From an uncultured Chloroflexota bacterium (lineage in GTDB: Bacteria; Chloroflexota; UBA11872; UBA12225): 49,480 nt of DNA. The notes under the pieces were generated by a model, which made no database searches, had not been told where the DNA came from, and saw nothing but the letters and a program-made list of their open reading frames with translations. The position numbers and the translations under genes were made by a program. Shown here piece after piece: positions 28,702-37,633 of this stretch (positions are counted from its first letter, which is position 1; each line of letters opens with the position of its first letter). Where the stretch lies: assembly GCA_902805635.1 (NCBI GenBank), contig CADCTC010000144.1:1-49480 (forward strand), read 5' to 3'.

Positions 28702-29835
28702 GTGAAGGTCGCCGTTGATTTCACTGCCGGGGTGCGGCAGTACGGCGGTGTGGGCCGCTACGCGCGCGGGCTGGTGCGGGGACTGGCCGGCGCGCTGGCG
28801 GAGACGGGCGAGGACCACCGGCTCCGCCTCCTGTGGGCTGGACCGCCGGTGCTGGACGTGCCGCGCGATTGGCCGCTGACGGAGGCGCGCCGCCTGCCGC
28901 TACCCGACCGCTGGATGACCGTGGCGTGGCAGCGCCTGCGCCTGCCGCTGCCGGCGGACCTGCTGGCGGGCGGCGCGGACGTGTTCTACTGCCCGGACTT
29001 CGTGCTGCCGCCGGTGGCGCGAGCGCGCACCGTGGTGACCGTGCACGACCTGTCCTATGTCGTCCATCCGGAGACGCACTTCCCGCCGCTACGCCGCTAC
29101 CTGGACACAGTTGTACCGCGTGCAGTGCAGCGGGCCGACCTGGTGTTCGCCGATTCTGAGCAAACGCGCGAGGACCTGTCACGCTACCTCGGCGTGTCGG
29201 GAGAGAAGGTGCGGGTCGTGCTCTCGGCTGCCGAGCCGTGGTTCCAGCCGGCTGTGGAGGAGCGGGTAGCGACGGTACTTCAGCGTCACGGCATCGACCG
29301 GCCGTACCTCTTTTCTGCCGGGACCATCCAGCCGCGCAAGAACCTGGTGACGGTGTTCGAGGCGCTGCGGCAGTTGGTGGACCGCGGCAGAGACCTGCTG
29401 CTGGTGCACGTTGGCCGCCCTGGCTGGCTCTACGAGCCGATCTACGAGGCGCTGGAGCGCAGCGGGGTCAAAAACCGCGTACGTTTCCTGGCGGTGGAGG
29501 ACGACGAGCTTGTGGCGCTGTATAGCGGCGCAGTGTCGTTGGTCTTCCCGTCCTTGTATGAGGGGTTCGGCATCCCATGCCTGGAGGCGATGGCGTGCGG
29601 CACGCCGGTGATCGCTTCCCATGCGGGATCGCTCGCCGAGGTGGTGCAGGACGCCGGCATGAAAGTGGAGCCGCTAGACGCCGGCGCCATCGTGGCCGGT
29701 GTGGAGCGTCTGCTGGACGACGTGGCGTTCCGCAAAGACCTCATCGAGCGCGGCTTCGCGCAGGCGGCGCGCTTCAGTTGGCACGCGACCGGCCGGCAGG
29801 TACGCGACCTGATGCTGGGGCTGGCGCGAGGTTAG
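28702..29835 (+). CDS. Glycosyltransferase family 4 (GT4, GT-B fold)
   Basis: The 377-residue protein starts with GTG at 28702 (MKVAVDFTAGVRQYGGVGRYARGL), with the acceptor-side glycine loop. It contains VHDLSYVVHPETHFPPL, YLFSAGTIQPRKNL in the nucleotide-sugar domain, and the retaining GT4 signature PSLYEGFGIPCLEAMACGTPVI with its EX7E motif. The closest style is mannosyltransferase-like GT4 enzymes of exopolysaccharide loci; the exact sugar is unknown. It is the last gene of the polysaccharide cluster and overlaps the convergent ROK gene by four bases. Confidence 0.92.
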   Translation: MKVAVDFTAGVRQYGGVGRYARGLVRGLAGALAETGEDHRLRLLWAGPPVLDVPRDWPLTEARRLPLPDRWMTVAWQRLRLPLPADLLAGGADVFYCPDFVLPPVARARTVVTVHDLSYVVHPETHFPPLRRYLDTVVPRAVQRADLVFADSEQTREDLSRYLGVSGEKVRVVLSAAEPWFQPAVEERVATVLQRHGIDRPYLFSAGTIQPRKNLVTVFEALRQLVDRGRDLLLVHVGRPGWLYEPIYEALERSGVKNRVRFLAVEDDELVALYSGAVSLVFPSLYEGFGIPCLEAMACGTPVIASHAGSLAEVVQDAGMKVEPLDAGAIVAGVERLLDDVAFRKDLIERGFAQAARFSWHATGRQVRDLMLGLARG

Positions 29836-30803
29836 CCAAGCTCCAGCGCCAGGGCGATGGCGCCCATGACTCCGGCGTCGTAGCCAAGCGCGGCCTGGAG
29901 GATGGCCGGCGCCGGCATGCCGGGCATGAGGTGCCAGGCCAGGTGCTCGCGCAACGGGGTGAGCAGCACGTCGCCGGCCCCGGCGACTCCGCCGCCGAGG
30001 ATGATGGCGGCGGGGCCAAGGAGGTTGGCCGCGTTGCCCAGCGCCAAGCCCAGATAGCCGGCCGTCTGACGCACGAGCGTGAGCGCGAGCCGGTCGCCAG
30101 CGGTGGCAGCTTGCATCAGGTGGTGCCCATCGACGGCGTCTGACCGGCCGCCGGCCAGCGCCAGGATGGCTGCGCCCGCCGTTGGGTCTGCGGAGGTCGC
30201 CGCACGGGCGCGGCGACCGAGCGAGCGGCCGGACGCGTACGCTTCCAGGCACCCGCGCTTGCCGCAGTCGCAGGGCGCCCCACCGGGCACGACGGTCATG
30301 TGGCCGATCTCGCCGGCCAGGCCGTGGGCGCCGCGCAGCAGCCGGTTCCTGACGATGATTCCCCCACCGATCCCGGCGCCGATGTTGACGTAGAGGAAGT
30401 CCGAAAAGTCGTGTCCGACGCCGAAGCGCGCCTCGCCGAGCGCGCCCGCATTGGCGTCGTTGTCCAGCACGACGGGCACGCCGAAGCGCTCTGTGAGGGT
30501 CTGGCGCAGCGGGAAGCCGGACCAACCGGCAACGTGGTGCGACGTGAGAATGGTCCCCTGCGCATGGTCCACGGGTCCACCGAAGCCGATGCCGATGCCG
30601 GTCAGTTGCGTTCCTGGTGTTGCTTGAGCCGCTTCGGCGAGCGCCTCTTCCAGCAGTGCCGAGATCGACCGAACGAGATCCTCAGCCGTGCCGCCGGGTG
30701 GCCGCTGGGCACGGCTGCGGGTAAGGACGTCGCCTTCGGGCGTGGCGATGGCGACCGTCTGGTTGGTGCCGCCGATGTCGATGCCGGCGACCAGTGTGAT
30801 CAT
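29832..30803 (-). CDS. ROK family sugar kinase (glucokinase-like)
   Basis: The 323-residue protein begins with the phosphate-binding AGIDIGGTNQTVAIA. It has GIGFGGPVDHAQG, the catalytic VVLDNDANAGALGEARFG, GTGIG-like VNIGAGIGGGII, EIGHMTV, and the ROK zinc motif CDCGKRGCLEAYASG (CxCGxxGCxE). It has no N-terminal DNA-binding domain, so it is an enzyme rather than a ROK repressor. Glucose, N-acetylmannosamine or a related hexose is the likely substrate. ATG at 30803. It is a single gene between the polysaccharide cluster and the ABC ATPases. Confidence 0.9.
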   Translation of the reverse strand: MITLVAGIDIGGTNQTVAIATPEGDVLTRSRAQRPPGGTAEDLVRSISALLEEALAEAAQATPGTQLTGIGIGFGGPVDHAQGTILTSHHVAGWSGFPLRQTLTERFGVPVVLDNDANAGALGEARFGVGHDFSDFLYVNIGAGIGGGIIVRNRLLRGAHGLAGEIGHMTVVPGGAPCDCGKRGCLEAYASGRSLGRRARAATSADPTAGAAILALAGGRSDAVDGHHLMQAATAGDRLALTLVRQTAGYLGLALGNAANLLGPAAIILGGGVAGAGDVLLTPLREHLAWHLMPGMPAPAILQAALGYDAGVMGAIALALELG

Positions 30804-30917
30804 TGCGACGAACGCTACTGGAGGGCGGTTCGGGCCCCTCGCCGGGCTCGGGATGACGGTGGAACTGTGGTTGCCGGGTGTCCGACGGTGGTGTCTAGTG
30901 GGAGGACCGCCGACCGG

Positions 30918-31949
30918 TTACGCAGCCAGGGCGGACTCGGCGAAGTGGCACGCGGCCCAGTGGCCGGGGGTGACTTCGCGGAACTCAGGCTCTTGCTGGC
31001 TGCAGATGCTGTCCGCGATAGGGCAACGTGTGTGGAAGCGGCAGCCGGACGGTGGGTTGACGGGAGACGGCACGTCGCCGGTGAGGATGATGCGCTCGCG
31101 CTTGCGCTCGATCAGCGGATCGGGGATTGGGACCGCCGAGAGCAGCGCCTTGGTATACGGGTGCAGGGGCTGGCGGTAGAGCTCGTTCCGATCGGCCAGC
31201 TCCACGATCTTGCCCAGGTACATCACGGCGATGCGGTCGGAGATGTGCCGCACCACCGAGAGGTCGTGGGCGATGAAGAGGTAGGTCAGGCCAAACTCAT
31301 CCTGCAGCTCCTCTAGCAAGTTGACGATCTGGGCCTGGATGGACACGTCCAGGGCCGAGATCGGCTCGTCGCACACGATGAACGAGGGGTTGACGGCCAG
31401 GGCACGGGCGATGCCGATGCGCTGGCGCTGCCCGCCGGAGAACTCGTGGGGGTAGCGGTTGGCGAAGTAGGGGTTGAGGCCGACGACGGTGAGCAGCTCT
31501 TGCACGCGCTGCTGCTTCTCACGGCCCTTGGCCAGGCCGTGGATGTCCAGCGGCTCGCCGATGATGCTGCCCACGGTCATGCGCGGGTTGAGCGACGCGT
31601 ACGGATCCTGGAAGATCATCTGGACCTTGCGCCGCATGCGGCGCATCTGCTCACCCTTCAGACGGGTGAGGTCCTGCCCCTCGAAGTGGACCTCGCCGGC
31701 GGTGGGCTTGTACAGCTGGAGGATGGCACGGCCGGTGGTGGACTTGCCGCAGCCGGACTCGCCCACCAGCCCAAGCGTCTCACCCTTCTTGATCTGAAAG
31801 GAGATGCCGTCCACGGCGCGCACGGCGCCGACCTTGCGCTGGAAGAGGATGCCCTGCGTTAGCGGGAAGTGCATGACGAGATCGCGCACGTCAAGGAGGG
31901 TTTCGCCGGCGCCGACGGTGGATGTGGTGGTCTGCGTCTGTACGGCCAT
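30918..31949 (-). CDS. Oligopeptide/dipeptide ABC transporter ATP-binding protein (OppF-like)
   Basis: The 343-residue ATPase has Walker [15 protein letters not shown]-loop [14 protein letters not shown], signature [15 protein letters not shown], Walker [15 protein letters not shown] and H-loop FIAHDLSVV. The C-terminal oligo/dipeptide extension contains [14 protein letters not shown], whose cysteines may hold an iron-sulfur cluster as in related ATPases. It pairs with the OppD-like gene upstream. I place the start at ATG 31949 (MAVQTQ), preceded by GGAGA at ideal spacing, rather than 18 bases earlier. No permease or binding-protein gene lies in the window. Confidence 0.92.
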   Translation of the reverse strand: MAVQTQTTTSTVGAGETLLDVRDLVMHFPLTQGILFQRKVGAVRAVDGISFQIKKGETLGLVGESGCGKSTTGRAILQLYKPTAGEVHFEGQDLTRLKGEQMRRMRRKVQMIFQDPYASLNPRMTVGSIIGEPLDIHGLAKGREKQQRVQELLTVVGLNPYFANRYPHEFSGGQRQRIGIARALAVNPSFIVCDEPISALDVSIQAQIVNLLEELQDEFGLTYLFIAHDLSVVRHISDRIAVMYLGKIVELADRNELYRQPLHPYTKALLSAVPIPDPLIERKRERIILTGDVPSPVNPPSGCRFHTRCPIADSICSQQEPEFREVTPGHWAACHFAESALAA

Positions 31950-31968
31950 AGTTTTCTCCGAGTCCAAC

Positions 31969-32033
31969 GTTCAACGTTCGAAGTTCAACGGGTGGATTAC
32001 GACCCTTTGAACCTCGAACCCGGAACGTTGAAC
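31969..32033. repeat. Nested inverted repeat between the oppD- and oppF-like genes
   Basis: Outer arms GTTCAACGTTC (31969-31979) and GAACGTTGAAC (32023-32033) are a perfect 11-bp inverted repeat. Inner arms GTTCAACGGGT (31983-31993) and ACCCTTTGAAC (32002-32012) match with one mismatch. The gap between the two ATPase genes is almost entirely this element. It could fold in mRNA and adjust relative expression, or be a small mobile repeat. Confidence 0.7.
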
Positions 32034-32035
32034 AA

Positions 32036-33100
32036 TCATCTCCCCTCGCCACGCGGGAACCAGCAGGCGGCCAGGTGGTTAGTGTCGGTGGGTTGCGCCG
32101 CCTTGTCTGCCGTGTCCGGTTTTGCCACGAGCGCCAGCGGTGGCATCTCGGCGCGGCACGTGTCGGCGGCGTAGAGACAGCGCGGGTGGAACGGGCAGTT
32201 GTCGGGCAGGTCGATCAGGTCGGGCGGCAGGCCGTCGATCGGCACCAGGCGCTCCCTGCGCGTCTCGTCCAGGCGCGGGACGCTGCGCAGCAGGCCCATC
32301 GTGTAAGGGTGCGCCGGGTCGGCGTACAGGTCATACACCGTGGCGCGCTCGGCGACGCGGCCAGCGTACATCACCACGATGTCGTCGCACATGCCGGCCA
32401 CCACCCCCAGGTCGTGGGTGATCATGATGGTGGCGGTGCCGAACTCCTTGGACAGTCCGCGGATCAGGTCAAGGATCTGGGCCTGAATGGTGACGTCCAG
32501 CGCCGTCGTCGGCTCGTCCGCGATGAGCAGCTTCGGGTTGCACGACAGCGCCATGGCGATCATGACGCGCTGGCGCATGCCGCCGGAGAACTGGTGAGGG
32601 TAGTCGTCCACGCGAGTCTTGGCGGACGGGATGCCTACCAGGTCCAGCAGCTCCACGGCGCGCTTGCGCGCCTGGCCGCCGTTCATGCCCATGTGCAGCT
32701 GGAGTGATTCGCCGATCTGGCGGTTAATGGTGAGGACCGGGTTGAGCGAGGTCATGGGGTCCTGGAAGATCATGGCGATCTCCTTGCCCCGCACGCGGCG
32801 CACTTGCTCGTCGCTCATCTTCAACAGGTCGTTCCCCTGGAAGATGATCTCGCCATCTACGATCTTGCCCGGGGGGCTGGGGATCAGGCGCATGATGGAG
32901 AGCGCGCTGACGCTCTTGCCGCAGCCGGACTCACCCACCAGGCCGAGCGTCTGGCCGGGATAGAGATCGAAAGAGACGCCGTCCACGGCCTTCACGACGC
33001 CGTCGGCGGTGAAGAAGCGCGTGCGGAGATTGCGGACAGAGAGCAGGGGCTCGCCGCGCATCGTGACGATCGAACGGTTGAGCGTAGCGGTCTGTGACAC
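32036..33100 (-). CDS. Oligopeptide/dipeptide ABC transporter ATP-binding protein (OppD-like)
   Basis: The 354-residue ATPase has Walker [28 protein letters not shown], signature [15 protein letters not shown], Walker [15 protein letters not shown] and MITHDLGVV. The oligo/dipeptide C-terminal domain contains [14 protein letters not shown]. The start is GTG at 33100 with AAAGG 8 nt upstream. With the OppF-like gene it forms the heterodimeric motor of a peptide or nickel importer, but the permeases must be encoded elsewhere. Confidence 0.92.
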   Translation of the reverse strand: MSQTATLNRSIVTMRGEPLLSVRNLRTRFFTADGVVKAVDGVSFDLYPGQTLGLVGESGCGKSVSALSIMRLIPSPPGKIVDGEIIFQGNDLLKMSDEQVRRVRGKEIAMIFQDPMTSLNPVLTINRQIGESLQLHMGMNGGQARKRAVELLDLVGIPSAKTRVDDYPHQFSGGMRQRVMIAMALSCNPKLLIADEPTTALDVTIQAQILDLIRGLSKEFGTATIMITHDLGVVAGMCDDIVVMYAGRVAERATVYDLYADPAHPYTMGLLRSVPRLDETRRERLVPIDGLPPDLIDLPDNCPFHPRCLYAADTCRAEMPPLALVAKPDTADKAAQPTDTNHLAACWFPRGEGR

Positions 33101-33211
33101 TCAGCGGCCTTTCAGCGGGGAGCCTACGCCCGTCCGTGTAGTAGCGCCACTTTGTACCAGAAGGGTATCGGACCTTCCAGCATTTGTGTCAGGATGGGAG
33201 CCGCGGCGTCG

Positions 33212-33217
33212 TATCAT
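33212..33217 (+). promoter_or_regulatory. Candidate -10 element (TATCAT)
   Basis: Ten nucleotides before the GTG at 33228. It supports that start for the lipoprotein-like gene and a leaderless message. No clear -35 is visible. Confidence 0.3.
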
Positions 33218-33227
33218 CCACGCCGTC

Positions 33228-33992
33228 GTGCCTGCGGTCCGCGTTGCGTCCTGGCTCAATCTGCGCTCATTGGCTGCGATGGTGCCCTCCGCCGCCGCGC
33301 TGGTGCTAGTCGCGCTTGCGCTTGTTTCTTGTGACGCAGAGGCGGCTCGGCCGGCTGCGGTTGCGCTCGGTGAGGTGCGGCTCAAGGGGGCGGCGACGCT
33401 GTACTACCTCGGCGGCCCTGGCGATCCAGTGGTAGAGGTCCGCGTCTTCCTGGAGAATGACGGTGAGGCGACCGAATCAACGAGTATCCACTGGGATGCC
33501 GAGTTTGGGCGCGAGTTTTTGTTCCTGGACAGCGAGCCCAAGCCGTGGCGGGTGACGCAAGACGGCACCGGGCGCGGTTCGGTTGACACTTCTGGCGTGC
33601 TGCCACGCCAGGCCGGCACGTACCGCCTGTGGTTCGCCGCAGCAACGTACCGCGTGCTTGAGCCCCGGCTGCGCGTCATGTCTGATGGCGATCGTCTGCT
33701 GGGGGAGAACGTGCGCGCCGAGGCGAGCCACGTGCGCTGGCAGCGCATGACCCCCCAGCAGCAGACGTTCGAGCACGGACCCCTGGCGGGAATCGCGGCG
33801 GCGGGCGCGGTGTTGCCGGGAGACTCGCGCAGCTCCTTCCGCTGGGCACTGGCCATTAGCCTGGCATTGATGGGCGTGCTGCTTGGCGGCGGCATCGCAG
33901 CGTTCGTCAGCATTTATCGTCAGCAGGTCCCTCGCTTCCTCGGACTCGCATCCTCTGAAACACTCGCTCAGAAAGGCACTGCTCTTGGTTAA
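33228..33992 (+). CDS. Secreted or membrane-anchored protein of unknown function
   Basis: The 254-residue protein has a signal sequence ending LVALALVSC, a possible lipobox or signal-peptidase site. An extracytoplasmic beta-rich domain of about 190 residues follows (LKGAATLYYLGGPGDPVVEVRVFLENDGEATES and onward). A transmembrane helix near the C-terminus (WALAISLALMGVLLGGGIAAFV) precedes a short basic tail. The GTG at 33228 is chosen because a -10-like hexamer precedes it and because it adds an Arg-containing n-region; ATG at 33279 is an alternative. No known family was recognised. It overlaps the following dehydrogenase gene by 8 bases. Confidence 0.65.
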   Translation: MPAVRVASWLNLRSLAAMVPSAAALVLVALALVSCDAEAARPAAVALGEVRLKGAATLYYLGGPGDPVVEVRVFLENDGEATESTSIHWDAEFGREFLFLDSEPKPWRVTQDGTGRGSVDTSGVLPRQAGTYRLWFAAATYRVLEPRLRVMSDGDRLLGENVRAEASHVRWQRMTPQQQTFEHGPLAGIAAAGAVLPGDSRSSFRWALAISLALMGVLLGGGIAAFVSIYRQQVPRFLGLASSETLAQKGTALG

Positions 33993-34773
33993 TGAAACTC
34001 GCGTGTTGATCACCGGCGCGGCGGGCCGGATTGGGCGCACCGTCGCCGATGCGCTACGCGAGCGCTACCCGCTGCGGCTGCTGTATCACCGCTCGGTGCC
34101 GGATGAGCACGCGGCGGCGCTGGTGCGCTCGCGGGAGAGCGGTTTGCCGGCGCCACTAGCTGACGATCGCGTGGAAGTGATGAGCGCAGACGTGGCCGAC
34201 CTGGAGGCGATGGTGCGCGCTTGCCAGGGAATCTCCAGTGTGGTTCACATGGCGGCCGACCCGCGCGTGCAGGCGCCGTGGCCGGACATCCTGAACGCCA
34301 ACATCGTCGGCACGTACAACGTGTACGAGGCTGCGCGTCGCGCCGGCGCGCGCAAGGTCGTGTTCGCGTCCAGCAACCACGCCACGGGCTTCTACGAGAA
34401 GGAAGGCGTCTTCACCACGCCGGACATGCCGGTGCGGCCGGACAGTTACTACGGCGTGTCAAAGGTCTTCGGCGAGGCGTTGGGGCGGTACTACGCCGAC
34501 GAGCACGGCCTGGCGGCGATCTGCCTGCGGATTGGCTCGTTCCAGCCGCAGCCGCGCGGCGAGCGCCAGCTCTCTACGTGGATGAGCCACCGCGACATGG
34601 CGCAGCTGGTGTGGCGCTCGATCGAGGCGGACGTGAAATACGGCGTGTACTACGGTATCTCCGGCAACACACGTGCATACTGGGACCTGAGCAACGCTCG
34701 TGCAGAGCTAGGCTACGCGCCGGAAGACGATGCTGAAACCCACGCGGCGCAGGTGCTCGCTGCCAAGAGTTAG
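33985..34773 (+). CDS. udh: Uronate dehydrogenase-like NAD-dependent SDR
   Basis: The 262-residue extended-SDR protein has ITGAAGRIGRTVADAL for NAD binding, MSADVADLEAM, FASSNHATGFYE with the catalytic Ser region, DSYYGVSKVFGE (YxxxK), and RIGSFQPQPRGERQLSTWMSHRD. The SSNH, GSF.P.P...R.LSTW.S..D and ISGN..AYWD motifs closely match uronate dehydrogenases, which oxidise galacturonate or glucuronate to aldarolactones. The start is TTG at 33985, with AGAAAGG 8 nt upstream, overlapping the previous stop; ATG at 33992 is out of frame. A gluconokinase-like gene and the DUF1537/FAH pair in this window fit a sugar-acid diet. Confidence 0.75.
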   Translation: MVNETRVLITGAAGRIGRTVADALRERYPLRLLYHRSVPDEHAAALVRSRESGLPAPLADDRVEVMSADVADLEAMVRACQGISSVVHMAADPRVQAPWPDILNANIVGTYNVYEAARRAGARKVVFASSNHATGFYEKEGVFTTPDMPVRPDSYYGVSKVFGEALGRYYADEHGLAAICLRIGSFQPQPRGERQLSTWMSHRDMAQLVWRSIEADVKYGVYYGISGNTRAYWDLSNARAELGYAPEDDAETHAAQVLAAKS

Positions 34774-35078
34774 CCCGCGGCGGGGACCTGTGGCTGGGTG
34801 TCGGTTGGGGGTTCGCTGCCGCCGGCTGTGGCGCGCGGGCGCAGGTCGGAGAAGTCGCTCCCGGTGCCGGCGCGACGCGCTTCGTCCTGCGCGTCCTCGC
34901 GCGACGGGACGACCTCACCCTCGCGTTTGGGGCGGTTGAAGCCGCAACCCACGCTGCACACCCACAGCTGCTGATCGATGTCCCAGCGGATGGGGTGCGG
35001 GTGGACCGTGCGAGCAGTCTCCGGTTGCGCGGTGGTTGCCGCTGTGGGCGCCTGCGCTGTGTCGCCAGTGGTGGCCAT
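34770..35078 (-). CDS. Small hypothetical protein with CxxxC motif
   Basis: The 102-residue protein starts with ATG at 35078, three bases after the stop of the DUF2382 gene. Both ends are Thr/Ala/Pro-rich and disordered. The core (HPHPIRWDIDQQLWVCSVGC and the following GFNRPKREGE) has two cysteines, tryptophans and a basic stretch, which could bind metal. The tight spacing supports a real coupled gene, but there is no recognised family. It overlaps the convergent dehydrogenase by four bases. Confidence 0.55.
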   Translation of the reverse strand: MATTGDTAQAPTAATTAQPETARTVHPHPIRWDIDQQLWVCSVGCGFNRPKREGEVVPSREDAQDEARRAGTGSDFSDLRPRATAGGSEPPTDTQPQVPAAG

Positions 35079-35081
35079 GGG

Positions 35082-35954
35082 TCAGATGCTCCGTGCGGAC
35101 TGTGCCGCTGGGGGTGGGATTGACGGGTCAAGTAACGGTACGGCCTCAATGGGCGCGATGGGCTGGGCGGTACGCATGGCGCGGGTTGATTCGTCGGTTC
35201 CGGTGAACCCGCCGGGCGCAGCAGACGCGCCGGCGCCATCAGGTCCGTTGAGTCTGGCCGCGCCGGGCATGGTCCCCGCCGCGGCCGGGGCGCCGTCGAG
35301 GCCGGCCACGCCGTGCAGGGTGGCGTCCTCGATCTCGAGCCGCTCGTGGCGGGTGACCTGGTGGACTTCCTGTTCCTCGGTGACTTCGCGCTTGCTGATG
35401 CGCACCTCTTCCACCAGCATCAGCTGCTTGGTCACCACCAGCACCTCGCGCATGATGGGGATCACCAGCCAGTCGCCGTCGTAGCGGCTGCCAACCGGTG
35501 CATCGAGCGGCTGGTTGACCTGCACGCGCTCGACCACCAGGTCGTCGCGGGTGACCGGCTGGCGCACGGCCTCGTCCACCTCGTCCACCAGTTTGTGGAC
35601 GCGCAGCTCGCCCAGGTCCACCTTGCGCTTCTCCGGGATGAGGCGCTCCTCCACGATAGGAATAACCACCTCGGCGCCGCGGTCGCGCGCCAACAGCAGC
35701 GCGTCCGGGGGAACCGCCGCGGCGCGCTCGCGCGCCTCGTCGCGCGTGGCGCCCAAGCGCACCTCGCGCGGGCTGTCCACGGCGCGGATCAGTTCGGCTG
35801 GGACGAGCAGCTGCTCATTGCTCCACCCGCGTCGCACCACCAGGTACGCCAGGCCACCGTCCTCTGGGCGGATGACCACCTCATCCACTGTGCCCAAGCG
35901 GCCGTCGGTGGCCTCCACCGCCGCACCGGGCTCGATCCGCATCTCCTGCACCAT
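35082..35954 (-). CDS. PRC-barrel and DUF2382 (YsnF/AvaK-type) stress protein
   Basis: The 290-residue protein has an N-terminal PRC-barrel-like domain (GAAVEATDGRLGTVDEVVI, AYLVVRRG, LVPAELI). Two DUF2382 repeats follow: VVIPIVEERLIPEKRKVDLG with VRQPVTRDDLVVERV, and WLVIPIMREVLVVTKQLMLV with KREVTEEQEVHQ. The last 75 residues are Pro/Ala/Gly-rich. Related proteins are general-stress proteins of unknown biochemistry, often near envelope genes. ATG at 35954 is taken as the start; an in-frame TTG at 35972 is an alternative. It lies between the L,D-transpeptidase and the small CxxxC gene, all on the same strand. Confidence 0.82.
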   Translation of the reverse strand: MVQEMRIEPGAAVEATDGRLGTVDEVVIRPEDGGLAYLVVRRGWSNEQLLVPAELIRAVDSPREVRLGATRDEARERAAAVPPDALLLARDRGAEVVIPIVEERLIPEKRKVDLGELRVHKLVDEVDEAVRQPVTRDDLVVERVQVNQPLDAPVGSRYDGDWLVIPIMREVLVVTKQLMLVEEVRISKREVTEEQEVHQVTRHERLEIEDATLHGVAGLDGAPAAAGTMPGAARLNGPDGAGASAAPGGFTGTDESTRAMRTAQPIAPIEAVPLLDPSIPPPAAQSARSI

Positions 35955-36000
35955 GCCACGCCGGCCGTGCAAGACGTGTGCCAGATGAGCGAGGTATCGC

Positions 36001-37623
36001 CTAGTAGTGGATCAACAGGGGCGTCCCGACGCGTGCCCAGTCCCACAGGAACTTGGCGTGCTGCTCCAACAGACCGAGGCAGCCGTGGCTGCTGGGCATG
36101 CCGAACAAGCCGGCGGGGCGCCAGTAGTTGGTATGCAGCGCCGCGCCACCGCCGGTGAAGTACTGGGTCCACTTCACGTTCTCCAGGCGGTAGTCCGGGA
36201 TCTCGTGCGTGTCCAGGCGCAGCAGCGTGCTGCCGATCATCGTCTCGTTCTCCACACGACGCTGGATTCGAAAGGTGCCCACCGGTGTCTCCCAGCCGGG
36301 CCGGCCTGAGGTGGTGAGAGCGGAAAAGACCGCCTTCTCGCCTTCGTACGCGACGACAACCTGCTGGGTGAGGTTGACGTCGATCCAGCGCGCGCCGCCA
36401 TTCCCTAGTGCCGTACGCGGCGGTGCGGGAGCGCGGTCGGCCGCCGCTGGCCTGAGCAGGCCGGAATAGATGAATGGCTTGGCCGGCATGTCCCCGGTGA
36501 GCAGCTCCACCGGCTGCCCAAAGGCGTCCTTGCGCTTGATGGATGTGACTCGCGCCCAGGTGCGATTGTCGCGGTCCAACTCTTCGCCCTCGGTCCAGGC
36601 GGCGACGGTGACCTCATCGCCGAGCCGCGCCTGGGCGACGTGCGGGACGTAGGTGTTCGGCTCGGGGCGCAAGTTGACCACGTCGCCTGTGACGACGCCG
36701 CGCCAGCCGTTCACCTCAACGGCCGCGGCTTTGGGACCTTCCGAGGGCGCGACGGCGGCGGCATCGACGAAGGCGTAGTTGCGGGTCTTGGGATTGAGCA
36801 CGTGGAGCCGGGCGCCACTGGGCGGCGCCATGACCAGCAGGTGCTCGCCAATGGCGACGCGGCCAAAGGACGTGCCACCCGATAATCCCGACCAGAGGTC
36901 GGTGATGCGCCGCGCGGCTACCCAGGTGGGGCGGTAGGAGGGGGCGGGCGGAGGCGTGAGGGCGGGCGGAGGCGTGAGCGCCGGCGGCGGCGCGAACTCG
37001 TTGGGGACTGGCGGGTCGCTTGGGCCGATCAGTGTCGTTTCGACGTACCCCAGGCGCTCACTGCGGCCATCCTGCACGTAGTAGCGCGTCCCCGCGGCGG
37101 GGGCCAGCACCAGCATCTTGGAGAACGGCGATAGCTCCAGCATGCCTTGCGAGCCATCGTTGGGCGAGTCCCACAGGGTGGCGGGAGAGTGGTTGGCGAT
37201 CCAGAACGGCCGGAAGAGGGGCGACCCCACTACGGACGGCACGCTGGTGGCGCCCGGCTCATTGGAGGGAGGGCCGCTGGGCGCCAGAGTTACGGCGTCG
37301 ACGTAGCCATAGGCTTTCTCTGCAGCTTCCTGGACGTAGACCCGCCCAGCGTCGGGAAACGGCTGCGCGTCAGGAACGAAGACGTAATGCCCGCGCGGCA
37401 GCTGTCCGAAACTCTCGGCGCCGGTGGTGGGACCGGACCACATGTCGGCTGGGCGCAGTACCTGCGCCCACCAGCCGCCGGTGGGAGCCTCCTGGGTTAC
37501 CGGTGTCGCGGGCATTGCAGGTGTTGCGGGCGCCTCCTGCGCTGCCGCAGGGACGCCGGAAACACTCACTGCCAGGAGGGCCGAGATACCGGCCACGCGA
37601 AATACACGAAGAAGATGCCGCAT
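36001..37623 (-). CDS. L,D-transpeptidase (YkuD) with N-terminal SH3-like repeats
   Basis: The 540-residue protein has a signal peptide (MRHLLRVFRVAG...SGVPAAAQEA). Three similar blocks of about 70 residues follow (each with a W..R or W.A..R start, LWS/LWDS, FG.L or F..M, and YVxxxx.GP), then an SH3-type domain (NLRPEPNTYVPHVAQ). The C-terminal YkuD domain has IDVNLTQQVVVAYEG, PVGTFRI, LHTNYWRP and the catalytic SSHGC with C515. Such enzymes form 3-3 peptidoglycan cross-links or attach proteins to the wall. ATG at 37623 gives a clean signal peptide; TATAAT lies 10 nt before it. Confidence 0.92.
   Translation of the reverse strand: MRHLLRVFRVAGISALLAVSVSGVPAAAQEAPATPAMPATPVTQEAPTGGWWAQVLRPADMWSGPTTGAESFGQLPRGHYVFVPDAQPFPDAGRVYVQEAAEKAYGYVDAVTLAPSGPPSNEPGATSVPSVVGSPLFRPFWIANHSPATLWDSPNDGSQGMLELSPFSKMLVLAPAAGTRYYVQDGRSERLGYVETTLIGPSDPPVPNEFAPPPALTPPPALTPPPAPSYRPTWVAARRITDLWSGLSGGTSFGRVAIGEHLLVMAPPSGARLHVLNPKTRNYAFVDAAAVAPSEGPKAAAVEVNGWRGVVTGDVVNLRPEPNTYVPHVAQARLGDEVTVAAWTEGEELDRDNRTWARVTSIKRKDAFGQPVELLTGDMPAKPFIYSGLLRPAAADRAPAPPRTALGNGGARWIDVNLTQQVVVAYEGEKAVFSALTTSGRPGWETPVGTFRIQRRVENETMIGSTLLRLDTHEIPDYRLENVKWTQYFTGGGAALHTNYWRPAGLFGMPSSHGCLGLLEQHAKFLWDWARVGTPLLIHY
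36943..36978. repeat. 18-bp tandem duplication within the L,D-transpeptidase gene
   Basis: Two perfect copies of an 18-bp unit (36943-36960 and 36961-36978), with a partial third, encode repeated ALTPPP units in a proline linker between SH3-like blocks. Copy number may vary between strains. Confidence 0.8.
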
Positions 37624-37633
37624 TGGTTGGTCG

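Noticed and set aside
31969..32033. Short CRISPR-like array
   Set aside because: The repeated GTTCAACG units are inverted arms of one structure, not regularly spaced direct repeats with spacers, and no cas gene is nearby.
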